NCBI GenBank assembly: GCA_041390105.1
Contig: JAWKQO010000002.1
Span: forward strand, 558,001-622,000
Reading direction: 5' to 3'
Length of the DNA stretch: 64,000 nt
Source of the DNA: Gemmatimonadota bacterium
Lineage (GTDB): Bacteria > Gemmatimonadota > Gemmatimonadetes > Longimicrobiales > Gaopeijiaceae
The notes below the pieces were generated by a model. The model saw only the letters and a program-made list of their open reading frames with translations, was not told the DNA's origin and ran no database searches. The position numbers and the translations under genes are program-made. Below, in pieces: positions 26,143 to 35,204 of this stretch (its first letter is position 1; every line of letters starts with the position of its first letter).

Positions 26143-27633
26143 GTGAGATTCGCCCGGTCCCCCCGCATCCGTCCCTTCGCCCCCATTCGGCGTATTGCCC
26201 CGTTCGCAGTAGGAGTGGCGCTCCTCGGCGCTGGAGGCCCGGCGCTGGGTGCGCAGCAGACCCGTGAGGAGGTGATCGCGGCGCTGGACGCACGTGCCGA
26301 TCACATCACGGGCGTGGCCATGCGCATCTGGGATCTCGCTGAGGTCGGCTTCCTGGAGACCGAAAGCTCGGGGCTTCTCCAGGGCGAGCTGGCCGAGGCC
26401 GGCTTCCAGGTGGAGACCGGAGTCGCCGGCATGCCCACCGCGTTCGTGGCGACCTGGGGTGCTGGGAGCCCCGTCATCGGCATCCTGGCCGAGTTCGACG
26501 CGCTTCCCGGGATCAATCAGGACGCCGTCCCCAACCGCCAGCCGATCGAGGGGAAGGCCGCCGGCCACGCCTGCGGGCACCATCTGTTCGGCACGGCCTC
26601 CACCCATGCGGCCATCGCCGCCAAGGAATGGCTGGAAGCCACCGGTACCACCGGGACCATCCGCCTGTACGGCACGCCCGCCGAGGAGGGCGGGTCCGGC
26701 AAGGTGTACATGGCCCGAGACGGGCTCTTCAGCGACGTGGACGTGGTCATCTCCTGGCATGCAGGAGACTCGAACTACGCGGGCCCCAACACCAACCTGG
26801 CCGTGAAGTCCGCGAAGTTCCGCTACTCGGGCGTGTCCTCCCACGCCGCAGCGGCGCCCGAGCGCGGGCGCTCCGCGTTGGACGGCGTGGAGGCCCTCGA
26901 CTACATGGTCAATCTGATGCGCGAACACGTTCCGCAGCAGACGCGCATCCACTACGTCATCACGTCGGGCGGAAGCGCGCCCAATGTCGTGCCCGACTTC
27001 GCGGAGGTGTACTACTACGTGCGCCACCCCGACCCGGAGGTGGTCAAGGACGTGTTTGATCGCATCGTGCAGGCGTCGGAAGGCGCGGCGCTGGGGACCG
27101 GCACTACGGTCGAGCACGAGGTGATCGCCGGCGCGTTCAACCGACTCCCCAACGTGGCGCTGCAGGAGGTCATGCATCGCAACCTGGAGGCGGTGGGCGG
27201 CATCCACTACGACGAGAAGGAACGTGCCTTCGCAGAGGCCATTCGCGAGTCGTTCAACAACCCGCCGCCGATGGACCAGGCCTGGGCCATCCAGCCCTTC
27301 GAGTTCGAGCAGACCTACGCATCGGCGGATACGGGGGACATCACCTGGCTCGTGCCCTCCGCGAATCTCAGCACGGCCACCTGGGTGCCGGGCACCTCCG
27401 CGCACAGCTGGCAGGCCATCGCGGCTGGCGGCACCAGCATCGGGGCCAAGGGCATGATGGTCGCCGCCAAGGTGCTGGCTCTCACCGCGCTCGACCTCTA
27501 TCAGAGCCCACAGGCGGTCACTGCGGCGCGCGCGGAGTTCGAGGAGCGCCGAGGGCCGAACTTCACCTACGAGCCACTGCTGGGCGACCGCGATCCGCCA
27601 CTGGACTACCGGAGGTCCGTGTCCAGCCGCTAG
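26143..27633 (+). CDS. Exported M20-family amidohydrolase (AbgB-like)
   Basis: 496 residues. The GTG at 26143 follows CAGGAG and starts a signal peptide ending in ALGAQQ. The M20D metal site is visible: AEFDALPG, AAGHACGHHLFG, GTPAEEGGSGK, ISWHAGDSN and the C-terminal GTSAHSWQAIAAGG. The closest named relatives are AbgB of p-aminobenzoyl-glutamate hydrolase and similar aminoacylases. The dimerisation domain contains the typical KFRYSGVSSHAAAAPERGRS. Here the enzyme is exported, unlike E. coli AbgB, so it would cut N-acyl or aryl amino acids outside the cytoplasm. The stop is only 13 bases from that of the convergent esterase gene. Confidence 0.9.
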   Translation: MRFARSPRIRPFAPIRRIAPFAVGVALLGAGGPALGAQQTREEVIAALDARADHITGVAMRIWDLAEVGFLETESSGLLQGELAEAGFQVETGVAGMPTAFVATWGAGSPVIGILAEFDALPGINQDAVPNRQPIEGKAAGHACGHHLFGTASTHAAIAAKEWLEATGTTGTIRLYGTPAEEGGSGKVYMARDGLFSDVDVVISWHAGDSNYAGPNTNLAVKSAKFRYSGVSSHAAAAPERGRSALDGVEALDYMVNLMREHVPQQTRIHYVITSGGSAPNVVPDFAEVYYYVRHPDPEVVKDVFDRIVQASEGAALGTGTTVEHEVIAGAFNRLPNVALQEVMHRNLEAVGGIHYDEKERAFAEAIRESFNNPPPMDQAWAIQPFEFEQTYASADTGDITWLVPSANLSTATWVPGTSAHSWQAIAAGGTSIGAKGMMVAAKVLALTALDLYQSPQAVTAARAEFEERRGPNFTYEPLLGDRDPPLDYRRSVSSR

Positions 27634-27646
27634 GAAGGCAGCGTCG

Positions 27647-28705
27647 CTACCGCCTGAATCGCGAGGCGAACGCCCAGACTTCCTCCGAGGCGTTCACCAT
27701 GGTGGTGGACGGTCCCAGCAGCCGCTGCCACATGCGCCCGACCTCGACGCCGGGCCAACCGTGGCCGACGCCAGTGAAGCGCAGATGCTCGACGGTCGCG
27801 CCGTCCGTGCACCCGCTCCACCGGAGACGCGTGAGAGTCTGCCCGCGATTGCCGAGCTGCCCCGTCCGCTGCTCCACCGGCACCGGCTCTGGCCGGCAGC
27901 CGTTGCGGTCCGCCCAGAAGTCGAGGCCGTCCATGACGCGCTCGTGGGGGACGCTACGGTTGGTGAGGGGGAACGGCGGACCTTCGCCGCCTTCGTAGAG
28001 CGCCCGCGGGTCGTCGACGCTGTGGATGTGGAGCAGCGGCACCGGACGGGTCGGCGCGGGAGCACTCAACGCCATCGCTCCACCGACCGGAACCACGGCC
28101 GCCACCCGGTCCGCTGCCTCTGCGGCGAGTCGGTAGGCCATCATCGCACCGTTCGAGTGCCCGGTCACGTAGATGCGGTGGTCGTCGTAGCGTTGGCGGC
28201 GTGCCAGGTCATTGAGCACGGCGAGGAGGAACCCCACGTCGTCGACCTTCTGATCGAGCGCATAGCCGCAGCAGTTGTGGCCTGAGTTCCAGGTGTAGAG
28301 TCGACCGTCGAACGCTCCGGTCCCGTCGGGATACACCGCCACGAACCCGTTGCGGTCCGCGACCTCGTCCATCCCGTTCTCGGATTTGAACTGATCGGCG
28401 GTTCCACCTCCGCCATGCAGTGCCATCACCAGAGCCGGCGAGTCTGCGACGGCGGTGGGGACGTGCACGACGTAGCGTCGGGCGCGACCGTCGTGTACCA
28501 GCGTGAACGCATGGTCGCCGGCCGACAGGCTCGGGGCCTCCGTGGGAGGGCTCCCCTCGGGGGCCGGTCCACCCACTCCGGCCGGCTGCGCGCCGCAGCC
28601 AGCCGCGACGGCCGCCGCCAAGGCGACGACCGTCACGACGGGGCCTGTCAGCGCGCGCAGGACCCTGTGGCCACGAATCCCGGGCACCCGAGCGGTGATG
28701 CCCAT
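27647..28705 (-). CDS. LpqC-like esterase / PHB-depolymerase-family lipoprotein
   Basis: 352 residues. Two ATGs are possible, 28711 and 28705; I prefer 28705 because GAGG lies 6 bases in front of it, while it touches the first. The signal ends in VAAGC (lipidation Cys). The alpha/beta-hydrolase core shows VMALHGGGGTADQF (oxyanion region), VTGHSNGAMMAYRLA (nucleophile Ser), HSVDDP (acid) and GVGHGWPG (His). The Cys pair in GHNCCGYA is typical of feruloyl-esterase and polyhydroxybutyrate-depolymerase relatives. It probably cleaves short ester-linked polymers or feruloyl groups at the cell surface. It starts just after the stop of the unknown lipoprotein gene, so the two are one transcript. Confidence 0.87.
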   Translation of the reverse strand: MGITARVPGIRGHRVLRALTGPVVTVVALAAAVAAGCGAQPAGVGGPAPEGSPPTEAPSLSAGDHAFTLVHDGRARRYVVHVPTAVADSPALVMALHGGGGTADQFKSENGMDEVADRNGFVAVYPDGTGAFDGRLYTWNSGHNCCGYALDQKVDDVGFLLAVLNDLARRQRYDDHRIYVTGHSNGAMMAYRLAAEAADRVAAVVPVGGAMALSAPAPTRPVPLLHIHSVDDPRALYEGGEGPPFPLTNRSVPHERVMDGLDFWADRNGCRPEPVPVEQRTGQLGNRGQTLTRLRWSGCTDGATVEHLRFTGVGHGWPGVEVGRMWQRLLGPSTTMVNASEEVWAFASRFRR

Positions 28706-28713
28706 CGACATCC

Positions 28714-29607
28714 TCAGCCGGTGCAGGTGGTGTTGTTCTGGTTGGCGTCCCAGCAGGCCCTCAGGCCACCGTTGTAGTGGGGCGCGATGATGTAGCCCGT
28801 GCCGGTGGCTGCGTTCCAGCCGATCTCGACCTCTTCGTTCTGGGAGGCATCGTACCACGTCACCAGGTGATTGTCCCCGTTGCGGTCAGCGGTGAGCACG
28901 TCCCCCACGTTGGGGCCACTGGTGACCGTGATGGTCACGCCGTGCAGCACGTCGCTCTCGTGCGACCAATCCACCCGTACCACCTCGGTCGGGTTGCCCG
29001 GCTGGGTGATGTCGTTGAAGCGCCATGTACCGCTGGTCCTGTCCACGCGGGACACGCCGCTGTACCACAAGAACTCGTCGAGCGGCGGATTGGTCTGGGG
29101 GGCGGTGATGCGCATGTCCCAGGTGACCTGATCGCCCTGGACTACTCCGGCGATGTGGGCGGTCCAGAGCTGACCTCCCTGGGAAGCCGTGTAGCGCCAG
29201 TGCCAGCGCCCGTCGTCCTCGAAGGACGGCGTGTTGTTGGCAGCGGCCGCGAACACGGCTGCGGGTACCACCAGATGCAGAGCGGTGATGGCCTGGGCCA
29301 CCACCACGCTCAGGGCGGCGGTGGTGAAGTTGAGTCCCACACCCGCGACCGCCGCGTTCTGCTCGGCCAAGGCCACGAGGGCGCTCAGGCTCTGCGCCTG
29401 AGCCGCCTGGGCCGAGCCCGAGGCCAGCAACCCGAAGTCGGCGTTCATGCTGGTGGCTGCGGGGAGGTCGGGAGGCGGCCCCGCTTCCTGCTCGGGTCCC
29501 GTGGTCCCGTTGTCGCAGGCTCCCAGCGCGGCGCCGAGGATCAGGAACAGGGCCCATCCCGACCGCGGCCGGAGGGCGTGTAGAATCGCGTCACGGTGTC
29601 GGGTCAT
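28714..29607 (-). CDS. Unknown lipoprotein
   Basis: 297 residues; no family recognised. It has a lipoprotein signal ending in LGAC followed by an acidic Pro-rich spacer. Residues 50-125 are unusually rich in Ala (SMNADFGLLASGSAQAAQAQ and on) and may form helices; residues 130-297 are rich in Trp, Tyr, Thr and Asn with alternating pattern (RWHWRYTASQGGQLWTAHIAG) and look like a beta-sandwich or small barrel. Two Cys near the C-terminus (ACWDANQNNTTCTG) may form a disulfide. The ATG at 29607 has GGGAGAA upstream. It is co-transcribed with the esterase, 8 bases or less away, and may be its surface partner. Confidence 0.75.
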   Translation of the reverse strand: MTRHRDAILHALRPRSGWALFLILGAALGACDNGTTGPEQEAGPPPDLPAATSMNADFGLLASGSAQAAQAQSLSALVALAEQNAAVAGVGLNFTTAALSVVVAQAITALHLVVPAAVFAAAANNTPSFEDDGRWHWRYTASQGGQLWTAHIAGVVQGDQVTWDMRITAPQTNPPLDEFLWYSGVSRVDRTSGTWRFNDITQPGNPTEVVRVDWSHESDVLHGVTITVTSGPNVGDVLTADRNGDNHLVTWYDASQNEEVEIGWNAATGTGYIIAPHYNGGLRACWDANQNNTTCTG

Positions 29608-29742
29608 GGTTCTCCCGTCCTGTCAGGGTCATCGGTTCGGGCGGGGCCGAGGCTCCGGCGCGCCGCCTTTCATGGTGTGGGTGCGTCCTGCGGCCGCCCC
29701 ATATGACAGGTAGGGTCCTGGGCACACACCGTGCCTGCTGCG

Positions 29743-32490
29743 TCAGTGCCCCAGACGACGCCCCCGCTCCACCCAGGTCTCGCCCCGTTGGATCCACTCC
29801 GGGGCGGGCTCCCCTTTCAGGTAGTGGCCGAACCACTGGAGGATCCGCCGGTGGTAGTCCACCTGCTGCGTCTCCTCCCGCAGGCCGTGGTCGGCACCCG
29901 GATAGACCAGGAGCACCACCTCCTTTCCGGCGCGGCGGGCGTAGTTGTAGAACTCCAGGCCCTGACGGAAGTCGACCACGCCGTCCGCGTCGCCGTGCAT
30001 CAGCAGCATGGGCGTCTGGAGATTCGTGATGAAGTTGGCGGGGGAGCTCTCCAGGTGTCCTTGCACGTCTTCCCAGTACGGGACCGCCATACGCGCCTGA
30101 CCCGTCTCCCAGTGTCCCGACTCCGGGAGTCCTCCGTTCCAGTGCACCGCTCCCATGAAGCTCATGAAGTTGGTGATGGCTGCGCCGGCTACGGACGCTG
30201 CGAAGCGGTTGGTGCGCGTCGGTAGATAGGCGGCCTGATACCCGCCCCAGGAGTGTCCGATCAGGCCCATCCGTTCAGGATCGACGTGGCCGGTGGCCAC
30301 CGCGGCGTCGAGGGCGTGCTCGACTGCGTCCAGCGCGGAGGGCCCCGGACGACCGGGCTCGTAGGCGATGTCGGGCATCAGCACGAAGTACCCTTCCTGG
30401 GACCACACCTGGTAGTTGTAGTAGCTGCGCTGGCTGGGTGTGTAGTAGCGGTGCAGCCCGTCCGAAAGGCGCTCGTACTGGTAGAGAATCAACGGATAGC
30501 GCTTCCCCTCTTCGAAGTTCGCCGGATAGGTGAGGATGGCCTGGAGCGCGTGCCCCGCGTCAGTGGTGTAGCGGAGCAACTCGGTCCGGCCCCACGCGTA
30601 CTCGTCCTGGAACGCATTGACCGCCGTGAGCCGCCGCAGGGATCGAAGGTCTTCATCGCCCACGAACAGGTCTGGTGCGTCGTCCCAGCGCTCCTGACGC
30701 AGCACGTACCGGGCGGCATCACGCGCACGAGTCAGCGACGAGACGCGCGCATCCTCGGACACGAGCGTCTCGGCGGAGCCACCGGGCCGCACCCGCGCGT
30801 AGCCGGAACGCTTGGTATCGAGATCGAGGGTGGAGAGCCAGAGGGGATCGGTGTCCGACCAAGGCGTCGCTTCTCCGGGGCGACGCTCGGGATCCACATG
30901 CGCGACGCGATAGCGGATGCCCGCCTGCGCGCCCTCCGTCATGCGAGTGAGGACTCCCGTGACGAGGTCCGCGCGCCACACGTCGTGCTTGTCGTAGAGC
31001 AGGGCCGTCGTGGTGCCCTCGATCCATGCACCTACGCCCCACGGAGGCCGCGGCCCTGGATAGTCGTAGTCGAAGAGGGGCATGGTGAAGCGACCTGCGT
31101 CGCCGATCGCGACGCGTTCCAGCGACGTCAGGTCGACCGCGATCCAGCGATCGTCCTCGTAGACGAGCACTCGGCCATCGGCCGGGCCTTCCTCGATGCC
31201 CCAGTGGACGCCCTGCGCGATCCGCGTCCGCTCGCCCGTCCCCGGATCGACGCGGTACCAATCGGCGGACGAGTCGCCCCAGCGTCGTTGCACGCGGTAG
31301 GGCGTGTAGTCTGGCACAAGTCCCCACCGGCCTCCCTCGACCATGCGCACGGGTTCCTCCAGGTCCTCGCCTAGGCGCACGAAGCGGTCGGAGCGCAGGT
31401 GCCATGCGGCCGCGTAGGTCTGCCGCGCGATGCGGGCCGCGTTGTACTCCTGCGCCCTGAGGATCTGGTCGTCATCCCAGTGCCACACCTGGACGTCCGC
31501 TTCCTTGGGCGCGTCCGGGTCGGCTGCCGTCGACTCCGAGGCCGTGCTCGCCGAGTCGTCGGGCTCCGTCGCCGATTTCCCTTTGGGGTCCGGCTCCCAC
31601 GGTCTCAAGCCCACGAAGACGATGGCGCCATCGTCGCTGAAGGAGATGCCAGCCGACTCGACCACGCGAAGCGTGTCACCGAGACCCGGGTGATCGGCGG
31701 CCAATACCTGGGGTGCGGCTGAAGGCGCGGTCCACGCCAGGACGTCGTGTGCATCGTCCTTGCGGTCCTCTCGGGAGACGGAGCGGAGGACGCCCAGGGC
31801 GCCGGAGTCTTCATGCCACGTGAGTCCGCGGTAGCGGGCGTTCCGCGAGTCGAGCGTGCGCAGTGTGCCGCTGTCGGGGTCGAACAGCACCACGCCGTTT
31901 CCGTCCCCGCCGGCCGTGCGCAGCGTCGCAGCCAGCCGTACCCCGTCCGGTTGCCATGCGAAGCTCTCCACGTTCCCGATCACCGTGCGTCGACCCGACG
32001 CCGGGTCCAGCACGATCAGATCCGCTCCCACGCTATCGGCCAGGGGGTAGCCGCGAGCAGCCAGCCAGACGCCATCGTCGCGAAAGGCGACGTCGCTGAT
32101 CTCGAAGAGCACGGTATCCCTGCCGGGGTTCAGCTCGACCAGACCGAGCCGGTCGTGGATCGGCGTCTTGGAGGCCTCCCGCTCCGCGGGGGAGACGCCC
32201 TTGCGGTAGGCGAGCCAGCGCCCGCCCTCGGCGAACACAGGGCGCGTTCCGTGCTCGAGCACCAAGGCGTCGCCGCGCCCACTCGTGGCGTGGACGCGGA
32301 TCTCGTTGCGCTCGTCGACGCGCTGGATGGACGCTGCCAGCCACTCTCCACTCGGGTCCAAGAGAAACGTGCCCAGGTTCTCGAAACGCCCGTACTCGGA
32401 CGGCGTAAGCGTGGGCAGCTGCTGCGCCACCAGGGGAGCGGCGAGCCAGAGCCAGGCGAGGCCGGCGGCCAGTCGACGAAGAACGATCAT
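29743..32490 (-). CDS. Exported S9-family (prolyl-oligopeptidase-type) peptidase
   Basis: 915 residues. I chose the ATG at 32490, with GGAG 6 bases upstream; the frame also opens at a TTG at 32502. The signal peptide ends in PLVAQ. An N-terminal beta-propeller (about residues 30-620) precedes an alpha/beta-hydrolase domain with the triad in GLIGHSWGGYQAAYL (Ser about 747), MHGDADGVVDFRQG (Asp) and YPGADHGLREE (His about 868). S9 enzymes cut short peptides, often after Pro or by dipeptides. A low-complexity acidic insert (ATEPDDSASTASESTAADPD) sits in the propeller. It lies 29 bases behind the D-aminoacylase-like gene and is probably in its operon. Confidence 0.9.
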   Translation of the reverse strand: MIVLRRLAAGLAWLWLAAPLVAQQLPTLTPSEYGRFENLGTFLLDPSGEWLAASIQRVDERNEIRVHATSGRGDALVLEHGTRPVFAEGGRWLAYRKGVSPAEREASKTPIHDRLGLVELNPGRDTVLFEISDVAFRDDGVWLAARGYPLADSVGADLIVLDPASGRRTVIGNVESFAWQPDGVRLAATLRTAGGDGNGVVLFDPDSGTLRTLDSRNARYRGLTWHEDSGALGVLRSVSREDRKDDAHDVLAWTAPSAAPQVLAADHPGLGDTLRVVESAGISFSDDGAIVFVGLRPWEPDPKGKSATEPDDSASTASESTAADPDAPKEADVQVWHWDDDQILRAQEYNAARIARQTYAAAWHLRSDRFVRLGEDLEEPVRMVEGGRWGLVPDYTPYRVQRRWGDSSADWYRVDPGTGERTRIAQGVHWGIEEGPADGRVLVYEDDRWIAVDLTSLERVAIGDAGRFTMPLFDYDYPGPRPPWGVGAWIEGTTTALLYDKHDVWRADLVTGVLTRMTEGAQAGIRYRVAHVDPERRPGEATPWSDTDPLWLSTLDLDTKRSGYARVRPGGSAETLVSEDARVSSLTRARDAARYVLRQERWDDAPDLFVGDEDLRSLRRLTAVNAFQDEYAWGRTELLRYTTDAGHALQAILTYPANFEEGKRYPLILYQYERLSDGLHRYYTPSQRSYYNYQVWSQEGYFVLMPDIAYEPGRPGPSALDAVEHALDAAVATGHVDPERMGLIGHSWGGYQAAYLPTRTNRFAASVAGAAITNFMSFMGAVHWNGGLPESGHWETGQARMAVPYWEDVQGHLESSPANFITNLQTPMLLMHGDADGVVDFRQGLEFYNYARRAGKEVVLLVYPGADHGLREETQQVDYHRRILQWFGHYLKGEPAPEWIQRGETWVERGRRLGH

Positions 32491-32519
32491 CACATGCTCC
32501 AAGGAGATGGTTTCGTTGC

Positions 32520-33974
32520 TCAGCGTGCTGCTGGGGCACCGCGGATGGCACGCCCGGGCGCGACATCCTCCACGAGTCGGCTGTCCACCACGACGGGAGT
32601 TCCGTTCACGATGACATGTCGGATTCCCTCCGAGGTCTGCGCCGGTTCTGCATAGGTGGCGCGCTCGCGAATGGTCGAAAGGTCGAACACCACGATGTCG
32701 GCGTCGGCACCGACACTGAGCCGTCCCTTGCGGCGCATGGCGGGTGAGGCCTGCTGCAGCTGTACGGCGGCCAGGTAGCTGGTCTTGCGCACGGCGTCCA
32801 TGAGGTCGATCAAGCCCTCTTCGCGGACGTATTGGCGGAAGAAGCGTGCGTAGGTGCCCGCCCCGCGCGGATGGCCGCGGCCCTCCGCGTCGATGCTCCC
32901 GTCGCTACTGACCATGGTCACGGGGCTGGACAAGGCACGCCGCAGCGTCGTCGTGGGAATGAAGTGGATGATCACCCGGTCGGGTTTGCCGTCGTGGCGA
33001 TACCGTTCGAACGATGCTTCGGTGAGGCGTTCGCCATTGGAGACCATCTCGATGTCTCCGTAGTCGATCGCCATTCGCTCCCGGAACCCCTCGTCGAACA
33101 CGGAAGACTCGAGGCCGGTCGATCCCGCCTCCCAAGGATAGGCGTCGGCGGACATGTCGACCCCGTGCGCCGCGGCTCCTTCCAACAGACGCATGGTGAG
33201 GTCGATCTCCCGCGGCGACGTAGAGTTCACGTGGGCGATCTGCGCGGAGGCGCCGGTCGCAGCGGCGGTGGCGATCACCTCCTGGATGGCTTTGACGCTG
33301 TTGATGGGGTGGGTCGGACCCAGGTAGCGGATATGCAGGTGGACGGGAACCCCGTACCGGCTGGCGAGGGCGAACAGTCGAAACACCTCGTCTTCGTGCG
33401 TGCTGGGCACGTACTGCAGTCCGAAGCCGATGCCGAGGGCACCGTCGAGAATCCCCCGGCGGGCGATCTCCACGATGCGCGCCACCTGATCCGCACTGGC
33501 GGCCGCGGCGCGTTCTTCTTCGTTGCCGGCGTGGAGCCCCACGGCTTCGCGAGCGGCTTGATGTCCGACCGTGGTGCCGTAGTTGAGCAGCGCGCCTTCC
33601 TGCTCCATGCGCTCGTACAGGGCACCCACGTCGGTGGGACCGCCGTGCATCGAGAGGACGGTGGTCACGCCGTCGGTGACCTTGTACAGGGCGCTCGGCA
33701 GCTGGGCGGCGGCGACCTGGGTCAGCGGATCGATGAAGCCGGGGGCGACGATCAGTCCGGTGGCGTCGAGCACACGGCGGCCCTGGAGCGGCCCGGACTC
33801 GATCGCCGCGATGCGCCCGCCCCGCACTCCGATGTCGGCGACGCCGTCGAACCCGCTCTCCGGATCGAGGACGCGGCCGCCCCGGATGACGAGATCGTAT
33901 CCCGTATTCTGGGCGGCGAGCGCTGCAGGAGGAAGCACCCAGACGAACGACAGGACCAGCGCGAGGATTCTCAT
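32520..33974 (-). CDS. N-acyl-D-amino-acid deacylase-like amidohydrolase lacking the HxH metal motif
   Basis: 484 residues from the ATG at 33974, with GGAGAGG in front and a signal ending in ALAAQ. The fold and many family segments are clear: YDLVIRGGRVLDPESG, GVTTVLSMHGG, GLQYVPSTHEDEVFRL, ASAQIAHVNSTS, SSDGSIDAEGRGHPRGAGTY and KGRLSVGADADIVVFD. But where relatives read GFIDxHxH, this one reads GFIDPLTQ (residues 79-86), so both early His ligands are gone, and the family Cys in the GVTTV segment is replaced by His110. His214, His248 and Asp358 remain. It may bind one metal, have changed chemistry, or be a non-catalytic relative. Transcribed before the S9 peptidase. Confidence 0.82.
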   Translation of the reverse strand: MRILALVLSFVWVLPPAALAAQNTGYDLVIRGGRVLDPESGFDGVADIGVRGGRIAAIESGPLQGRRVLDATGLIVAPGFIDPLTQVAAAQLPSALYKVTDGVTTVLSMHGGPTDVGALYERMEQEGALLNYGTTVGHQAAREAVGLHAGNEEERAAAASADQVARIVEIARRGILDGALGIGFGLQYVPSTHEDEVFRLFALASRYGVPVHLHIRYLGPTHPINSVKAIQEVIATAAATGASAQIAHVNSTSPREIDLTMRLLEGAAAHGVDMSADAYPWEAGSTGLESSVFDEGFRERMAIDYGDIEMVSNGERLTEASFERYRHDGKPDRVIIHFIPTTTLRRALSSPVTMVSSDGSIDAEGRGHPRGAGTYARFFRQYVREEGLIDLMDAVRKTSYLAAVQLQQASPAMRRKGRLSVGADADIVVFDLSTIRERATYAEPAQTSEGIRHVIVNGTPVVVDSRLVEDVAPGRAIRGAPAAR

Positions 33975-34071
33975 GGCCTCTCCGGGAGAGCGTTGGCAGC
34001 AGGCTGGGCCCGCCGCCGCAGGTTGGTCGACTTCCCAGGAAAGAGGCAAGGGCGCCTGGTGGGGCCCACGT

Positions 34072-35199
34072 TCAGCGGGGCGGGGTCCAAGGCTCCAGTA
34101 AGCGGCGCGCGACCCCTGGCCAGGTGAACTCGGCCAGCACCCGCTGGCGGCCCGCCTTCCCCATCCGAGCGCAGAGCTCCGGATCCTCGAGCAAGCGGTC
34201 GATCTTGGCGGCGATCGCCATGGAGTTGTGCGGATCCACCAGGAAGCCGGTTCGACCATCGAGAACCGCGTCGCCCACCCCGCCCTCGGCTCCGGCTACG
34301 ACAGGTTTCTCACAAGCGGCGGCCTCGAGGAACGTGATCCCGAAGCCTTCCGCATCTCCGGTGCGCTCCAACGTCCGACTGGCCATGACCACCACGTCGC
34401 AGGCCCGGTACAACTCCACGACCTCCGCGTCGGACAGCGATCCGGTCCACACCATGCGATCGGCCACTCCAAGGTCCCGGGCCAGCCGCCGGAGGCGAGC
34501 CTCGACCCGGGCTTCGCCACTCCCGCACACCACGTAGCGAATCCCAGCATAGCGCGCGGCGAGTCGGGGCAGCGCCCGGATCACCTGATCGTGGCCCTTG
34601 CGTTCCACCAAGCGTGCCACGGTGAGCAATAACGGCCTCGATGCGATCCCCAGCCGGCGCAGCAGCGCTTCGTCCGGGGGGCGCGGCTGGAAACGCTCCG
34701 GATCGACGCCCGGATGGATGACCCGCGTGCGCGCCTCGGGAACGTGCAGACGCTGCTGCAGCTCCAGCTGCGTATAGCCACTCACACAGGCGATGGACCC
34801 GGCCGCACGCAATACGCGTCCGAGGCGCACTCGCTGGACCCACCCCAGCCGGCTCGACACCTCCTTCGCGTGCGCGATCAGCACGAACGGCAGGTCCAGC
34901 TCGGCGAGGTCGTGCACCACGGGCCGGACCGCCTTCCAGTGGAGGGCGATCACGCGGTCGGGCCGCCCCTCCTTCCGCACGTGGCTCTGCAGGGCGTCCC
35001 GCTCCCGGGGACCGCCGCGATGGCCCACGGGGGTGACCCGAACGCCGCGAGGAGGTGAGGGCTCGACCCCAGGAGGCAGGCGGGCATGCACGGTGACGTC
35101 ATGACCGTCCCGGAAAAGCCCGTCTGCCAGGCCGTACGCGAACTGTGCGATGCCCCCCTCCACGGGAGGGAAATCGCGGGTAAGGAGCAGAATGCGCAC
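34072..35199 (-). CDS. GT4-family glycosyltransferase
   Basis: 375 residues from the GTG at 35199, five bases after the MFS stop; the frame is open farther upstream but inside the MFS gene. GT-B fold with both halves: N-terminal RILLLTRDFPPVEGGIAQFAYG (acceptor side) and C-terminal LLTVARLVERKGHDQVIRAL, then VVVMASRTLERTGDAEGFGITFLEAAACEKPVVAG, the nucleotide-sugar site with the EGFGxxxLE motif. These enzymes transfer sugars from UDP- or GDP-sugars to lipids, glycans or proteins on the cytoplasmic side. The tight link to the MFS exporter suggests that a glycosylated product is exported, but the acceptor is unknown. Confidence 0.9.
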   Translation of the reverse strand: MRILLLTRDFPPVEGGIAQFAYGLADGLFRDGHDVTVHARLPPGVEPSPPRGVRVTPVGHRGGPRERDALQSHVRKEGRPDRVIALHWKAVRPVVHDLAELDLPFVLIAHAKEVSSRLGWVQRVRLGRVLRAAGSIACVSGYTQLELQQRLHVPEARTRVIHPGVDPERFQPRPPDEALLRRLGIASRPLLLTVARLVERKGHDQVIRALPRLAARYAGIRYVVCGSGEARVEARLRRLARDLGVADRMVWTGSLSDAEVVELYRACDVVVMASRTLERTGDAEGFGITFLEAAACEKPVVAGAEGGVGDAVLDGRTGFLVDPHNSMAIAAKIDRLLEDPELCARMGKAGRQRVLAEFTWPGVARRLLEPWTPPR

Positions 35200-35204
35200 C
35201 CGAC

